Assembly (NCBI GenBank): GCA_021817355.1
Contig: JAKAVI010000108.1
Span: 1 to 5,551 of the forward strand
Direction of reading: 5' to 3'
Length of the DNA: 5,551 nt
Origin: Pseudomonadota bacterium
Lineage (GTDB): Bacteria > Pseudomonadota > Alphaproteobacteria > Micropepsales > Micropepsaceae
Below are positions 1 to 5,551 of this stretch, piece by piece. Position numbers and translations under genes: made by a program. Within the stretch, counting starts at the first letter, position 1. Each line of letters starts with the position of its first letter. Under the pieces are notes generated by a model. It saw nothing but the letters and a program-made list of their open reading frames with translations. It searched no databases and was not told the DNA's origin.

Positions 1-1568
1 CGCGAACCGTCTTCGGCGATGTAGGTCGCATCCAGCCTTTCGGGAAGGACATAATCGAGCTGCAACGTGCCAACCTGCCAGGACCTGCCGATGGCATCGC
101 GCAGATGGAATTCCAGTTTGGGGGCATAGAATGCGCCCTCGCCATGCGCGATCTCGAAATCATGCCCTGTGGCGCGCAGGGCATCACCCAGGGCCTTTTC
201 TGCCGCCTCCCAGCGCTCGATGGTACCGCCAAATTTTTCGGGTCTGGTAGCCAGCCGGATCACCACCTCCTCAAAGCCCATATCCCGGTAGATCTTGTAA
301 AGAAGCGTTACGAAATGTTCAGTCTCGGACTGGATCTGGTCTTCGCGGCAAAATATGTGTGCGTCGTCTTGTGTCATCTGGCGTACCCGCATGAGCCCAT
401 GAAGAGCACCATGTGGTTCGTTGCGGTGGCAGCAGCCGAATTCTGCCATCCGAATCGGGAGTTCGCGATAACTGCGGATCTGCTGGTTGAAAATCTGAAT
501 GTGCGCCGGGCAGTTCATCGGCTTGAGTGCCATCAGGTCTGCCTTGCCGCTGAGGACTGGTGCATCGTCCTCAGTCCCGGGTACCTCGTCAGGTACGACG
601 AACATATTCTCCCGATACTTGCCCCAGTGGCCGGACCGTTCCCAGAACTTGGCGTCCATGAGTTGTGGGGTCTTTACTTCGACATAACCCGCACGGCCCA
701 GCTGGCGGCGAATATAGGCCTCCATCTGATTGTAAAGCACATATCCGTTCGGATGCCAGAACACCGAGCCCTGTGCTTCGGGCTGCAGGTGAAACAAATC
801 CATCTCGCGGCCAATCTTGCGATGGTCACGCTTCTCGGCTTCCTCGATGCGGGTCAGATAGGTGTCGAGCTCCTTCTTGTCCCGCCAGGCTGTGCCATAG
901 ATCCGTTGCAGTTGGGCGTTCCGGGCATCGCCGCGCCAATAGGCTCCTGCGATCTTGGTGAGCTTGAAGGCGTCACCGACGGCTGCGGTGCTGTCAAAAT
1001 GCGGACCCCGGCACAGATCGTGCCACTCACCATGAAAATAGATCGAGACTTCCTCGCCAGAGGGAATACTTTCGATCAGTTCGGCCTTGTAGGTCTCACC
1101 AATACCCCGGAAGTGGGCAATGGCGGCATCGCGGGACCACACCTCGCGCCGGGTGGGAAGAGCGGCCGCAATGATCTCACGCATCTTGGCTTCAATCTTC
1201 GGCAGATCATCGGGCGTAAAGGGCTCGCTCCGGGCAAAATCGTAGTAAAATCCATCCTCTATGGAAGGGCCGATCGTGACCTGGGTACCGGGGTACAATG
1301 CCTGGACTGCCATGGCCAAAACATGGGCGGCATCGTGCCGAATCATCTCCAGGGCCTCAGGGTCCTTGCGGGTCAGGATGCGTATGGCCCCATCGTTCTC
1401 GATCGGGCGAAAGAGGTCGATGACCCTGCCGTTCAGCTCCAGGGCGAGCGCTGCCTTGGCCAGGCCCGGTCCAATTGCTGCGGCAATTTCCGCACCCGTG
1501 ACACCGCGGGCAAAGCCCATTACCTTGCCGTCGGGTAACGTTATGGTCACGGCTGAGGACGACGACAC
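1..1568 (-). CDS. thrS: Threonyl-tRNA synthetase, C-terminus cut by window edge
   Basis: This cytoplasmic class II aminoacyl-tRNA synthetase charges tRNA-Thr with threonine using ATP. About 522 residues are visible, against roughly 640-660 for the family, so the end of the catalytic core and the anticodon-binding domain lie outside the window. An N-terminal TGS domain covers roughly residues 5-65. The editing domain that removes mischarged Ser follows, with its HxxxH (H78, H82) and CRGPH (C186, H190) residues intact. The catalytic core shows MNCPAH (zinc ligand C353), motif 2 with R382 in CCHRNEP, and TQDDAH with zinc ligand H404. These match E. coli C334, R363 and H385 at a constant offset of 19; the third zinc histidine would be off the edge. 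I chose the GTG start at 1568 because AAGGAG lies 9 bases upstream and the reading continues straight into the TGS domain. The first in-frame ATG (1520) would remove the first TGS strand. No frameshift is visible. The gene is transcribed divergently from the secreted-protein pair. Confidence 0.97.
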   Translation of the reverse strand, partial: MSSSSAVTITLPDGKVMGFARGVTGAEIAAAIGPGLAKAALALELNGRVIDLFRPIENDGAIRILTRKDPEALEMIRHDAAHVLAMAVQALYPGTQVTIGPSIEDGFYYDFARSEPFTPDDLPKIEAKMREIIAAALPTRREVWSRDAAIAHFRGIGETYKAELIESIPSGEEVSIYFHGEWHDLCRGPHFDSTAAVGDAFKLTKIAGAYWRGDARNAQLQRIYGTAWRDKKELDTYLTRIEEAEKRDHRKIGREMDLFHLQPEAQGSVFWHPNGYVLYNQMEAYIRRQLGRAGYVEVKTPQLMDAKFWERSGHWGKYRENMFVVPDEVPGTEDDAPVLSGKADLMALKPMNCPAHIQIFNQQIRSYRELPIRMAEFGCCHRNEPHGALHGLMRVRQMTQDDAHIFCREDQIQSETEHFVTLLYKIYRDMGFEEVVIRLATRPEKFGGTIERWEAAEKALGDALRATGHDFEIAHGEGAFYAPKLEFHLRDAIGRSWQVGTLQLDYVLPERLDATYIAEDGS

Positions 1569-1577
1569 GGGACTGGA

Positions 1578-1583
1578 CTCCTT
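1578..1583 (-). promoter_or_regulatory. Ribosome binding site of thrS, deciding a GTG start
   Basis: On the minus strand the hexamer AAGGAG lies 9 bases before GTG at 1568. It supports the GTG over the internal ATG at 1520, which has no comparable purine-rich site. An in-frame TGA occurs shortly upstream (around 1604-1606), so the start cannot lie much further out. Confidence 0.8.
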
Positions 1584-1731
1584 GCTAGAATGGATTGCGG
1601 ACCATCATCAGTCCGGCGCTGGAAGTCAATGCGCTGAAGGGCCGAACGGGAACCAAGCGCGGCGTCAGACTTTTCCGATAGGCACAGACCGGGCTTCCCG
1701 CCAAGATGGCGGTTCCTTTGGAGGTCGTCCT

Positions 1732-2088
1732 ATGAAAGCCATAGTGGTAGCAACAGTCCTTTCCGTCGCCGCCAGCATTGGGCTGGCCCATGCCGCCGCC
1801 AGGACGAAGTCTCATGAACCGAATGTTTGTCTCGACACCACACGTATCAGCAACACGACAGTTCCCAACGACCACACCATCCTCTTTCACATGGATAACG
1901 GAACGGTTTGGGCCAATCACCTGCGCGGTTACTGCAGCGGGTTGCGGTTTCATGGCTTTGCTTATGTTGCAACGCCACCCCATCAGATCTGTGGCAACCT
2001 GATGACAATCCGGGTGCTGCAGAGTGGTGCTATCTGCATGCTTGGTCCCTTCGAAAGGGTGAGCAGGCTCCACGGAGGGAAAAAATGA
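1732..2088 (+). CDS. Small exported four-cysteine protein, first of tandem pair
   Basis: This 118-residue protein has no function I can name. Residues 1-21 look like a Sec signal peptide: a lysine at 2, then a hydrophobic stretch ending in LAHA, with likely cleavage after A21 (AHA). The mature part of about 97 residues has four cysteines (C33, C68, C87, C102). It has the pattern C...TILF.M..GT.W...L.GYC..L...GF.Y....IC...M.I.V...C.LG. The spacing and the TILF / L..C / IC core recall DUF6491-type small periplasmic proteins; this is a recollection, not a search result. Four cysteines in an exported protein suggest two disulfides, which is inference. The start is fixed by GGAGG at 1720-1724, 7 bases before ATG; longer in-frame readings upstream would run antisense into thrS. 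Its stop overlaps the start of the next gene by four bases, so the two are probably translated as a coupled pair. Confidence 0.85.
   Translation: MKAIVVATVLSVAASIGLAHAAARTKSHEPNVCLDTTRISNTTVPNDHTILFHMDNGTVWANHLRGYCSGLRFHGFAYVATPPHQICGNLMTIRVLQSGAICMLGPFERVSRLHGGKK
2074..2079 (+). promoter_or_regulatory. Ribosome binding site of second paralogue, inside first gene
   Basis: GGAGGG lies 5 bases before the ATG at 2085, within the last codons of the preceding gene. It fixes the downstream start at the ATGA overlap and supports translation of the second gene from a shared message. Confidence 0.8.
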
Positions 2089-2435
2089 AGAGCCAGGTGC
2101 GGCGGGCTACCCGGCTCGCCGCCATTTTGTACCTTGCCACTGGCCTATCTGCGGTGTTCGCCGCACCGCGCCAGGACAAGGTCACATGCCTGTGGTCACG
2201 TGAGGTCAGTGATACTCAAATTCCTGATAATCAGACGATCATCTTTGTCATGCATGATGGCACGCGCTGGCGCACACGCTTGTCGGGATATTGTCCGGCA
2301 CTCAAAAACTACGGCTTCAGCTATAGGATTCCCGAGAGCCGGATCTGTGATCGCATGATTATTCATGTCAACCGTACCCATACGCCCTGCGCTCTGGGCG
2401 CCCTTCGGCGATTGCCCAGTCCGTCAGACCATTAG
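2085..2435 (+). CDS. Small exported four-cysteine protein, second of tandem pair
   Basis: This 116-residue protein is a paralogue of the gene just upstream. By eye about 30 of 76 aligned core positions are identical (around 40%), and all four cysteines correspond (C35, C70, C88, C102). Residues 1-26 form a signal peptide with arginines and a lysine in the n-region (K2, R6, R7, R10), a hydrophobic core, and probable cleavage after VFA (A26). Shared blocks are the P..., TI.F.M..GT.W, L.GYC..L...GF.Y, IC..M.I.V and C.LG stretches. The spacing between C70 and C88 is one residue shorter than in the partner, as is C88 to C102. The C-terminus is basic then serine/proline-rich (RRLPSPSDH) and differs from the partner. 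The function is unknown; a periplasmic location is inferred from the signal peptide. The ATG lies in the ATGA overlap behind GGAGGG. The two have diverged well beyond a recent duplication. Confidence 0.85.
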   Translation: MKSQVRRATRLAAILYLATGLSAVFAAPRQDKVTCLWSREVSDTQIPDNQTIIFVMHDGTRWRTRLSGYCPALKNYGFSYRIPESRICDRMIIHVNRTHTPCALGALRRLPSPSDH

Positions 2436-2530
2436 TGCCTTCAAATACCACCCCACGAGCTGCCGAACGCCGGCCTTTTACCGATACGGCGGGACATGAC
2501 AACCTGAATGAAGAAACATAGGTGCGGAAC

Positions 2531-3106
2531 ATGAGCGACGACCCACAACTACCGGGCCTGCCGGCCACTGCCAAAACAGTTCACGATCATTGGCTCTGGT
2601 TTTTGCTGGAGGGATGTGTGCTGACCGTTCTCGGCGCCGCGGCCATTGTGCTGCCAACCGTTGCGGGTCTTGCGACCACGATCCTCTTTGGCTGGCTGCT
2701 GATGCTCGGGGGGATTGTCGGGCTTGTGTCAAGCTGGCGTGCCCACAACGCTCCGGGACGCTCTCTGGCCCTATTGTCATCATTGCTCGCTGTCGTGGCC
2801 GGGGGCATTTTGGTTGGATTTCCGATTGCCGGCATGATGTCCCTGACGTTGGTGCTGGCGGCATTTTTGACGATCGACGGGGTGGTCTCAATCCTTTACG
2901 CCCTCGACCATCGCCGGCATGCCAGCCAGCGGTGGGGATTTCTCCTCGTCAATGGCCTGCTCGACATCGGGCTGGCGGTCCTCATTCTCTGGTGGTTGCC
3001 GGATTCGGCTGCCTGGATCCTCGGGCTGGTCCTTGGCATTGACCTTGTCTTCGCCGGCGTATCGCTCGTCGCCATGGCTCTGGCCGCACGCAAGCTGCCG
3101 CAATAG
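2531..3106 (+). CDS. HdeD/DUF308-family six-helix membrane protein
   Basis: This is a predicted inner-membrane protein of 191 residues. HdeD of E. coli is tied to acid resistance, but for most homologues the activity is unknown. Six hydrophobic segments are visible at roughly residues 22-41, 47-67, 79-98, 102-123, 136-156 and 160-185. They are rich in Gly, Ala and Leu and separated by short loops with charged residues (for example RAH at 70-72, and DHRRH at 126-130). This number, spacing and total length fit the DUF308 family. The N-terminus is short and soluble (MSDDPQLPGLP). I prefer ATG at 2531, with AGGTG at 2520-2524 six bases upstream. An in-frame GTG at 2522 would add three residues, but only a poor AAGAA lies before it. 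It follows the secreted pair by 95 bases on the same strand. No convincing terminator separates them, so co-transcription is possible but not shown. Confidence 0.88.
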   Translation: MSDDPQLPGLPATAKTVHDHWLWFLLEGCVLTVLGAAAIVLPTVAGLATTILFGWLLMLGGIVGLVSSWRAHNAPGRSLALLSSLLAVVAGGILVGFPIAGMMSLTLVLAAFLTIDGVVSILYALDHRRHASQRWGFLLVNGLLDIGLAVLILWWLPDSAAWILGLVLGIDLVFAGVSLVAMALAARKLPQ

Positions 3107-3155
3107 CGGAAGCGATGCAGGCCCTCGACGGCGTCATTGTTCCGGTTGTCGGAAA

Positions 3156-3180
3156 CGCGCTATGGTCGCGGGCCAGCGCG
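3156..3180 (+). other. GC-rich hairpin downstream of hdeD-like gene
   Basis: CGCGC at 3156-3160 pairs with GCGCG at 3176-3180, and inside it TGG pairs with CCA around a seven-base loop, leaving a TA bulge. No run of T follows on the plus strand, so it is not a standard intrinsic terminator. It is the only notable structure in the first part of the 213-base spacer (3107-3319), in which I see no tRNA or conserved gene apart from the possible mini-ORF near its end. Confidence 0.3.
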
Positions 3181-3282
3181 GTAAATGCAGTGCAGATCCT
3201 TGAGGGCGCCGTCCATAATGGGAAGTGAAAAGCGGTTTACAGGACCGCGGGGTCAGGCGTGAACTTGGGCGCGAACTGCACT

Positions 3283-3288
3283 AAGGTG
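3283..3288 (+). promoter_or_regulatory. Ribosome-binding-like site before mini-ORF
   Basis: AAGGTG lies 5 bases before an ATG at 3294. The site is embedded in a small potential hairpin, GCAC-TAAG-GTGC (3278-3289), so access to it might be modulated. It is the best Shine-Dalgarno-like sequence ahead of the DUF3297 gene, but it is positioned for the mini-ORF rather than for that gene. Confidence 0.4.
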
Positions 3289-3293
3289 CGAGC

Positions 3294-3320
3294 ATGCGAC
3301 TCATTTTTGTCCGGATCTGA
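3294..3320 (+). CDS. Possible eight-codon upstream ORF (MRLIFVRI) coupled to DUF3297 gene
   Basis: An ATG five bases after AAGGTG opens a reading frame of eight codons and stops at TGA 3318-3320. The last A of that stop is the first base of the ATG of the next gene (TGATG). This is the usual geometry for stop/restart translational coupling. The downstream gene has only a weak GGA before its own start, so coupling could matter. What is seen is the reading frame, the site and the overlap; that it is translated is inference, and such short frames can occur by chance. Confidence 0.35.
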   Translation: MRLIFVRI

Positions 3321-3562
3321 TGACCGACACACCACCCGACCGGCTCTCGGCCAACCCCAGAAGTCCTTATTATGACGAATCCCTCATCGAACGCGGGGTC
3401 GGCGTACGCTTCAATGGTGTCGAAAAGACCAATGTCGAAGAATATTGCGTGAGTGAAGGCTGGGTACGCCTTGCGGTCGGCAAGACCGTAGACCGCAAGG
3501 GTCATCCCATGACCATCAGATATAACGGGCTGGTGGAGCCTTATTTCCGTACAGCCGGCTGA
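3320..3562 (+). CDS. DUF3297 family small protein
   Basis: This 80-residue soluble protein has no signal peptide or membrane segment. The order of conserved blocks fits the DUF3297 family of small proteobacterial proteins: LSANPRSPYYDE near residues 9-20, then RGVGVRFNG, a V...WVRL block with a single cysteine (C43), GKTVDRKGHPM, and a C-terminal GLVEPYF. Length is close to what I recall for the family. No biochemical role is known to me; some database entries carry other names that I would not trust. No alternative in-frame ATG, GTG or TTG exists back to a TGA at 3260-3262, so ATG 3320 is the start even though only GGA (3313-3315) precedes it. Translation may depend on the overlapping mini-ORF upstream. 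The gene converges on the DUF1993 gene, with 27 bases between stops. Confidence 0.88.
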   Translation: MTDTPPDRLSANPRSPYYDESLIERGVGVRFNGVEKTNVEEYCVSEGWVRLAVGKTVDRKGHPMTIRYNGLVEPYFRTAG

Positions 3563-3586
3563 GATCAGGCAGACAAAGGCGATCTC
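3561..3586. terminator. Weak inverted repeat between convergent genes
   Basis: GAGATC (3561-3566) and GATCTC (3581-3586) can form a 6-bp stem with a 14-base loop between the two facing stop codons. On the plus strand it is followed by TGTTTAG, a poor T tract. Its position suits a bidirectional terminator, but the short stem and long loop make this tentative. Confidence 0.3.
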
Positions 3587-3589
3587 TGT

Positions 3590-4096
3590 TTAGTTGCTAC
3601 CCAGATAGTCGGCCTTGCCGATTTCGATTCCCTTGTGCCGCAGCAGTCCGTAGGCGGTGGTGACATGGAAAAAGAAATTTGGCAGTGCATAGCTGGTTGC
3701 GAAATCGCGCCCGTTCATCTCGAAGTTGCGATGGGGCGTCTTAATGACGATGTGACGATCCTCGGCTCCGTCAAACTGGGCGGGCTTGAAGCTTTTGAGA
3801 TAATCCAGCGTCTTGGTAATGCGCTGGCGAAGCTCATCGAAGGTCTGCTCGGTGTCAGGAAAGCTAGGGGCCTCACTGCCGCTCAGCCGAGCTGCACAGC
3901 CCTTGGCGGCGTCCGAGGCGATCTGAATCTGGCGCTTGAACGGGTGCATATCGGGCGCTAGTCGGGCGTCGACCAGATCTTCAAGGGCTATCCCCTTGGC
4001 GGTTGCCTGTGCCTTCGCTTTGTCGAGGATCGCGCCGAGATTTTGCAGCATGCGCGTCATGGGAGCAAGTGTGGCTTCATAAATGGAAAACGACAT
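3590..4096 (-). CDS. DUF1993 family protein
   Basis: This 168-residue cytoplasmic protein matches the DUF1993 family in length and in its landmarks. They are an N-terminal helix (SIYEATLAPMTRMLQNL), an acidic DLVDARLAPDMHPFKRQIQIASD segment near residues 40-62, and a C-terminal block reading NFFFHVTTAYGLLRHKG then IGKADYLG. Members are helical and are usually placed with DinB-like four-helix bundles. The histidines near the ends of helices (H52 in MHPF, and the HVTT and LRHKG histidines) could bind a metal, but I cannot show that. No signal peptide or membrane helix is seen. The ATG start is supported by GCAGGAG seven bases upstream on the minus strand (AGGAG at 4104-4108). It lies downstream of groEL on the same strand, but the strong terminator at 4317-4345 implies its own promoter. 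Function is unknown. Confidence 0.88.
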   Translation of the reverse strand: MSFSIYEATLAPMTRMLQNLGAILDKAKAQATAKGIALEDLVDARLAPDMHPFKRQIQIASDAAKGCAARLSGSEAPSFPDTEQTFDELRQRITKTLDYLKSFKPAQFDGAEDRHIVIKTPHRNFEMNGRDFATSYALPNFFFHVTTAYGLLRHKGIEIGKADYLGSN

Positions 4097-4316
4097 TATC
4101 CGACTCCTGCAGATTGGATTGGCGGTACCTTAACCGATATGTGAATGATTGCTACCTCGGGATGTTGGCTCGCGCGATGGCGCGCCCAAGGAACGGCCGC
4201 CTGCGCCTCTTCTGACGCCGCGCTTGCGAGAGCCTATCCTCTATTGCCTAGGCCTCTCTGTGATACTCGAAACCGACCTGAAATTGCGCACAAGGTGGCG
4301 TGGCAGTGATTGAACA
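4097..4316. other. Intergenic spacer with presumed promoter of DUF1993 gene
   Basis: Together with the adjacent terminator this is a gene-free stretch of 308 bases between DUF1993 and groEL. It should hold the minus-strand promoter of the DUF1993 gene, but I could not pick out a convincing -35/-10 pair. A GC-rich near-palindrome, GCGCG-atg-GCGCGC, occurs around 4171-4186. The open frames here lack a ribosome binding site or recognisable protein. No tRNA-like sequence is seen. Confidence 0.5.
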
Positions 4317-4345
4317 CAAAAGGCCCGGTGGTGACACCGGGCCTT
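4317..4345 (-). terminator. Rho-independent terminator of groEL
   Basis: AAGGCCCGGTG (4320-4330) and CACCGGGCCTT (4335-4345) form a perfect 11-bp stem with a four-base loop. On the minus strand the stem runs into TTTTGTG. It starts 59 bases past the groEL stop codon and separates groEL from the DUF1993 gene. The plus strand has only CCTTCC after the stem, so it should work mainly in the groEL direction. Confidence 0.92.
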
Positions 4346-4404
4346 CCGTGACTTGGTCAGGGAGGCCCTTAGACGCAACAGTGTCGCAGAGCCCGATGAC
4401 AGAC

Positions 4405-5551
4405 TTAGAAGTCCATGTCACCCATGCCGCCCATACCGCCGCCCGGCATCGCCGGAGCAGATTCCTTCTTCGGCCGGTCAGCGACCATGGCTTCAGTCGT
4501 GATCAGCAGAGCGGCGACAGAGGCTGCGTCCTGCAGTGCCGTGCGCACCACCTTGGTCGGGTCAACGATGCCGGCCTCAATCAGGTCAACATACTGCTCG
4601 TTCTGAGCATCGAAGCCGTAGGTATTGGACTTCTGTTCCAGGAGCTTGCCCACAACGATGGAAGCCTCGACGCCAGAATTCTCGACGATCTGGCGGATCG
4701 GTGACTGGATCGCCTTGCGCACGATGGCCACGCCTGCATCTTCGTCCTCGTTGGCGCCCGTCAGGTCCTTCAGCGCCTTGGTGGCATAGAGCAGGGCAGA
4801 GCCGCCGCCAGGGACGATGCCTTCTTCGACTGCGGCCTTGGTCGCGTTAAGCGCGTCATCAACGCGATCCTTACGCTCCTTTACTTCGACCTCAGTCGCG
4901 CCGCCGACGCGGATAACTGCCACGCCACCAGCAAGCTTGGCCAAACGCTCTTGCAGCTTCTCGCGGTCATAGTCAGAGGTGGTTTCCTCGATCTGCTGCT
5001 TGATCTGACCGACACGAGCCTGGATTTCTACCTTCTTGCCAGCACCATCAACGATGGTGGTATCGTCTTTGGTAATACGCACCCTCTTGGCGGTGCCCAG
5101 CATGTTGACCTTGACGTTCTCAAGCTTGATGCCGAGATCTTCGGAGATCACCTGGCCGCCCGTGACGATGGCGATGTCTTCCAGCATCGCCTTGCGGCGA
5201 TCGCCAAAGCCCGGTGCCTTCACGGCCGCAACCTTCAGGCCGCCGCGCAGCTTGTTGACCACGAGGGTGGCCAATGCCTCGCCCTCAACCTCTTCGGCGA
5301 TGATCAGCAACGGACGACCAGACTGCACGACCGCTTCGAGGATCGGCAGCATTGGCTGCAGGCTGGTGAGCTTCTTCTCGTGGATCAGGATGTAGGGTTC
5401 GTCGAGCTCGCACACCATCTTGTCTGCATTGGTGATGAAATAGGGCGAGATATAGCCACGGTCGAACTGCATGCCTTCGACGACCTCAAGTTCGGTCTCG
5501 AGGGACTTGGCTTCTTCGACGGTAATCACGCCTTCATTGCCAAAGATCGGA
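4405..5551 (-). CDS. groEL: 60-kDa chaperonin GroEL, N-terminus cut by window edge
   Basis: GroEL forms the double-ring ATP-driven folding chamber that works with GroES in the cytoplasm. About 381 of ~547 residues are present. They run from the end of the first intermediate segment ([13 protein letters not shown]) through the apical domain into the C-terminal intermediate and equatorial parts. The apical substrate-binding groove is recognisable: [12 protein letters not shown] holds the equivalents of E. coli Y199, Y203 and F204, and LTSLQPML holds those of L234 and L237. The catalytic aspartate corresponding to D398 is kept in VDDALNAT (codon at 4855-4857), followed by [25 protein letters not shown] leads to a tail of Pro/Gly/Met-rich sequence ending [10 protein letters not shown], as in alphaproteobacteria. 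The stop is TAA at 4405. The promoter, any CIRCE element and groES would lie beyond the right edge. The first three visible residues (P-I-F before GNEG) are unlike the usual K-V-G context at this place. Confidence 0.98.
   Translation of the reverse strand, partial: PIFGNEGVITVEEAKSLETELEVVEGMQFDRGYISPYFITNADKMVCELDEPYILIHEKKLTSLQPMLPILEAVVQSGRPLLIIAEEVEGEALATLVVNKLRGGLKVAAVKAPGFGDRRKAMLEDIAIVTGGQVISEDLGIKLENVKVNMLGTAKRVRITKDDTTIVDGAGKKVEIQARVGQIKQQIEETTSDYDREKLQERLAKLAGGVAVIRVGGATEVEVKERKDRVDDALNATKAAVEEGIVPGGGSALLYATKALKDLTGANEDEDAGVAIVRKAIQSPIRQIVENSGVEASIVVGKLLEQKSNTYGFDAQNEQYVDLIEAGIVDPTKVVRTALQDAASVAALLITTEAMVADRPKKESAPAMPGGGMGGMGDMDF

Noticed and set aside
105..1538. Plus-strand open frame of 477 codons
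   Set aside because: It lies wholly antisense to thrS, has no recognisable domain and no ribosome binding site. ThrS on the other strand has every family motif. Long antisense frames are common in GC-rich coding DNA.
1601..1629. TTGACT on the minus strand as -35 box of thrS
   Set aside because: At 16-18 bases downstream there is only GATGGT or similar, a poor -10 box. The nearer AT-rich CATTCT is about 32 bases away.
1261..1731. N-terminal extension of the first secreted protein in the same frame
   Set aside because: It would run antisense through the thrS start and bury a clear signal peptide. GGAGG before ATG 1732 marks the real start.
1585..2073. Minus-strand open frame of 162 codons
   Set aside because: It is antisense to the first secreted protein, whose paralogue next door confirms the plus strand as coding. 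No family resemblance is seen.
2462..2480. GCCG-AACGC-CGGC hairpin followed by CTTTTA as a terminator after the secreted pair
   Set aside because: The stem is only four base pairs and the T run is short and interrupted. It is not good enough to call a terminator.
2478..3203. Several overlapping frames on both strands over the HdeD-like gene
   Set aside because: Their composition is rich in Arg, Pro and Ser, typical of shadow frames. Only the frame 2531-3106 gives a coherent six-helix membrane protein.
3220..3310. Possible tRNA or small RNA in the spacer before DUF3297
   Set aside because: There is no T-loop consensus, no acceptor stem pairing and no CCA-type end. Only short hairpins are visible.
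4171..4186. GC-rich near-palindrome as an operator
   Set aside because: It is low-complexity GCGC sequence with no second copy in the window and no fixed relation to a promoter, so chance is the simpler explanation.
4300..4704. Plus-strand open frame of 134 codons
   Set aside because: It crosses the groEL terminator and is antisense to the groEL 3' end. It has no recognisable product.

Overview
The window carries seven genes on a chromosome-like stretch with no mobile element, CRISPR array or RNA gene that I can recognise. Two genes are cut by the window edges: thrS (threonyl-tRNA synthetase) on the left and groEL (60-kDa chaperonin) on the right. Both read as alphaproteobacterial. The ThrS motif region, the GroEL C-terminus ending in GMGDMDF, and the presence of DUF3297- and DUF1993-type genes recall Sphingomonadales or close relatives. 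That placement is from memory of family sequences, not from a search.

Layout from left to right. Bases 1-1568 (minus) encode the first ~522 residues of ThrS, starting at a GTG behind a good ribosome binding site. A 163-base divergent spacer follows. Bases 1732-2435 (plus) hold two small exported proteins of 118 and 116 residues. They are clearly paralogous, share four cysteines, and are coupled by an ATGA stop/start overlap. Bases 2531-3106 (plus) encode a six-helix HdeD/DUF308-family membrane protein. A 213-base spacer then contains a possible eight-codon upstream reading frame, whose stop overlaps the start of the 80-residue DUF3297 gene (3320-3562, plus). The DUF1993 gene (3590-4096, minus) converges on it, with 27 bases between the stop codons. 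A 308-base spacer holds the strong groEL terminator, and groEL (minus) fills the rest.

How the parts may work together: ThrS and GroEL are housekeeping proteins of translation and folding. The remaining genes are small conserved families of poorly known role. HdeD homologues are linked to acid or envelope stress in enterobacteria, and the two secreted proteins sit directly upstream of it. An envelope-stress theme for 1732-3106 is possible but is inference only. The least explained items are the secreted four-cysteine paralogue pair and the upstream mini-ORF in front of DUF3297. I did not find convincing evidence for a wholly new multi-gene system.
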